DNA of 64,000 nucleotides from NCBI GenBank assembly GCA_001800905.1, contig MGWH01000002.1, positions 744,001-808,000 of the forward strand, read 5' to 3'. Under the pieces are notes generated by a model, which was given only the letters and a program-made list of their open reading frames with translations, made no database searches and was not told the DNA's origin. The position numbers were made by a program, and so were the translations under genes. Below, in pieces: positions 62,787 to 64,000 of the stretch. The stretch's first letter is position 1. Every line of letters begins with the position of its first letter. The DNA is from Flavobacteria bacterium GWA2_35_26 (GTDB lineage Bacteria; Bacteroidota; Bacteroidia; Flavobacteriales; Flavobacteriaceae).

Positions 62787-63464
62787 TTAATTGTATTCTT
62801 CGATCACATCCGCGAGTAACTCTTCAATAGAAGGTTGTGGCGCAACAATGATATTTTTAGTGGCTTTTTCTAAGGCTTCGGCTGTCGTTTCGCCAATGCA
62901 AAAGCACAATTCTTTTTTGATGGTATTGTCTTTCAAATAACTGGCAACTCCAGACGGGCTAAAAAATAAAATCGCATCTACGGCATTCGTTATTTTATGT
63001 GGGTTCAACTTGGTTTCATACACTTCAATTTCATTGAACTCAATACCGGCTTCTTCTAATGCCAAAGGCAAAGTCTCTTTTCTCAAATTACCACTAAAAA
63101 AAGTGTAGTTTGCATTGGCATAAATTAAACTGATAATCTCAGCTAAATCTTCCGCATAATCAGCATAGGCAACGACTTCAAAACCGGCATCGGTCAAAAT
63201 TGTTTTGCTTTTTACGCCAACGCAAAAAACTTTTTTTTGTTGAAGTTCCGATTTTAATTCCTCATATTGGAGATGACTTAAAAAACTGCGAACCGCATTC
63301 TGACTCGTGAAAATCAAATTGTCTTTGATTCCTTTTAATTCGAAGTTCTTAGTTGCCACCTCAATAAAATTGGATTCCAAAACCTCCAAACCAACATCGG
63401 TCAAGACTTGTTTTTGATGACTCAAGAGTACCTTTGTCGATAAAATGCGTGTTGGAGTTGCCAT
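62787..63464 (-). CDS. hemD: Uroporphyrinogen-III synthase
   Basis: Cyclises hydroxymethylbilane with D-ring inversion. A 225-residue bilobed protein; HemD diverges strongly, but TSQNAVRSFL, YADYAEDLAE, ETLPLALEEAGIEFNEIEVYET and AILFFSPSGVASYL are the usual weakly conserved segments and CIGETTAEALEKA is the near-C-terminal one. Its ATG overlaps the hemC stop by one base (TAATG), indicating translational coupling, and the context confirms the call. Confidence 0.94.
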   Translation of the reverse strand: MATPTRILSTKVLLSHQKQVLTDVGLEVLESNFIEVATKNFELKGIKDNLIFTSQNAVRSFLSHLQYEELKSELQQKKVFCVGVKSKTILTDAGFEVVAYADYAEDLAEIISLIYANANYTFFSGNLRKETLPLALEEAGIEFNEIEVYETKLNPHKITNAVDAILFFSPSGVASYLKDNTIKKELCFCIGETTAEALEKATKNIIVAPQPSIEELLADVIEEYN

Positions 63465-64000
63465 TATTTTTTCAATTGGTTTTTAATTTCAACCATTAAT
63501 TCGGCACCTCCGTTATTCAAAATTTCTTGAGCAGAATGAAATCCTAATTTTTTCCACTCCGATATATCCACTGATTTTTCGATTTCTATTTTTTGTTTTC
63601 CGTCCACCGAGAACAATACCCCTTTGAATTCGATCGTGTCTTTTTCTTCGTCGTATTGTGCCAAAGCGCCAATAGGTGCTGTACAACCTCCCTCTAAAGT
63701 CTTTAAAAACTGTCTTTCGATATAGGTGCAAATCTCGGTTTCAATATCGTTCAACTGACTCACAGCCTCCTTGGTAAATTCGTCATTTGCCATAGCCACA
63801 ACCAGCATAGCGCCTTGTGCTGGAGCTGGAATCATCCAATCCAGATTGATATAATTGTCTGGCTTCAAATTGATTCGTTCCAAGCCTGCAGCGGCAAAAA
63901 CGGCTCCGTTCCAATCGCTTTCGGCTAATTTTTGCATGCGGGTATTTACATTCCCTCGTAAATCGACCACTTGGTGATTTGGGTATTTGTGCCACCATTG
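63464..64000 (-). CDS. hemC: Hydroxymethylbilane synthase (porphobilinogen deaminase), C-terminal part
   Basis: Polymerises four porphobilinogens. The window cuts the gene: 179 codons are seen and the frame runs off the edge at 64000, although the ORF track stops at an internal GTG (63970). Visible are the end of domain 1/2 (HQVVDLRGNVNTRMQKL), AVFAAAGLERI, WMIPAPAQGAMLVVAM and domain 3 with LEGGCTAPIGALAQY, whose Cys carries the dipyrromethane cofactor. First visible gene of the heme operon on this strand. Confidence 0.96.
   Translation of the reverse strand, partial: QWWHKYPNHQVVDLRGNVNTRMQKLAESDWNGAVFAAAGLERINLKPDNYINLDWMIPAPAQGAMLVVAMANDEFTKEAVSQLNDIETEICTYIERQFLKTLEGGCTAPIGALAQYDEEKDTIEFKGVLFSVDGKQKIEIEKSVDISEWKKLGFHSAQEILNNGGAELMVEIKNQLKK

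Overview
The window is a stretch of ordinary chromosome from a member of the Bacteroidota, most likely Flavobacterium or a close relative. The evidence is the AT-rich sequence, the near absence of Shine-Dalgarno motifs, and repeated promoter boxes of the Bacteroidota type (TTG, about 17-20 nt, TAnnTTTG). The gene content agrees: the gliding lipoprotein GldH next to a RicT homologue and PBP1A, a TonB receptor with a CarboxypepD_reg-like N-terminus, a bifunctional OlsF-type acyltransferase, a lycopene cyclase and oxygen-dependent HemF. The protein reading frames resemble Flavobacterium proteins throughout. I saw no rRNA, tRNA, CRISPR array, insertion sequence, integrase or phage gene. Promoter calls below use the consensus above; few can be more than sequence matches.

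Layout. 0-10.6 kb: end of a Bax-inhibitor-like gene, DNA polymerase IV, a CYTH protein, RlpA, a small membrane protein, a lone TonB-dependent receptor, pgi, and an operon DUF3108 - tryptophan 2,3-dioxygenase-like - M23 peptidase. 10.6-11 kb: a 408-bp gene-free stretch with three hairpins and a possible small RNA. 11-21 kb: uvrC-patatin/barrel, 5-formyl-THF cyclo-ligase, a GT51 transglycosylase with a long N-terminal region, an aldo/keto reductase, an OmpA-like lipoprotein and exonuclease III. 21-30 kb: olsF, TM2 protein, 2-hydroxyacid dehydrogenase, nhaA, proC-mgtE-rsmA, DUF4286, serS. 30-40 kb: metG-HAD-CAT, a short SSB, a zinc-ribbon protein, and an M28 peptidase - epimerase-like - EamA - GyrI run, then SCO. 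40-45 kb: Fur-box-controlled feoA-feoB plus a 40-codon Cys-rich membrane ORF absent from the ORF track, a ZIP transporter, crtY and a bacilliredoxin. 45-54 kb: trhO, ricT-gldH-pbp1A, CoA-transferase A/B and a CE1-type esterase. 54-64 kb (minus strand): class I fumarase, a fused SpmA/SpmB-like protein, a DinB-fold protein, a PolB-like exonuclease, ogt, and a heme cluster hemC-hemD-hemE-hemF-(DUF1801/YdeI-CDGSH)-hemB.

Functional threads. Iron and heme recur: Fur-regulated ferrous iron uptake, a ZIP metal importer, and six heme-cluster genes, one of them a frataxin-like/CDGSH iron-sulfur fusion. Envelope growth is the other thread: two GT51 enzymes, RlpA, an M23 peptidase, an OmpA-like lipoprotein and GldH. 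The most unusual non-coding signal is a ~74-nt foldback repeat in two copies 8 kb apart (51138-51211 plus strand, 58981-59053 minus strand). Both copies lie just after the stop codon of the preceding gene, in that gene's orientation, and the distal hairpin differs in sequence but keeps its pairing.

Several ORF-track starts are too far upstream (uvrC, cyclo-ligase, olsF, rsmA, serS, SCO, pbp1A, ogt). I moved them using family N-termini and, where visible, promoter position.
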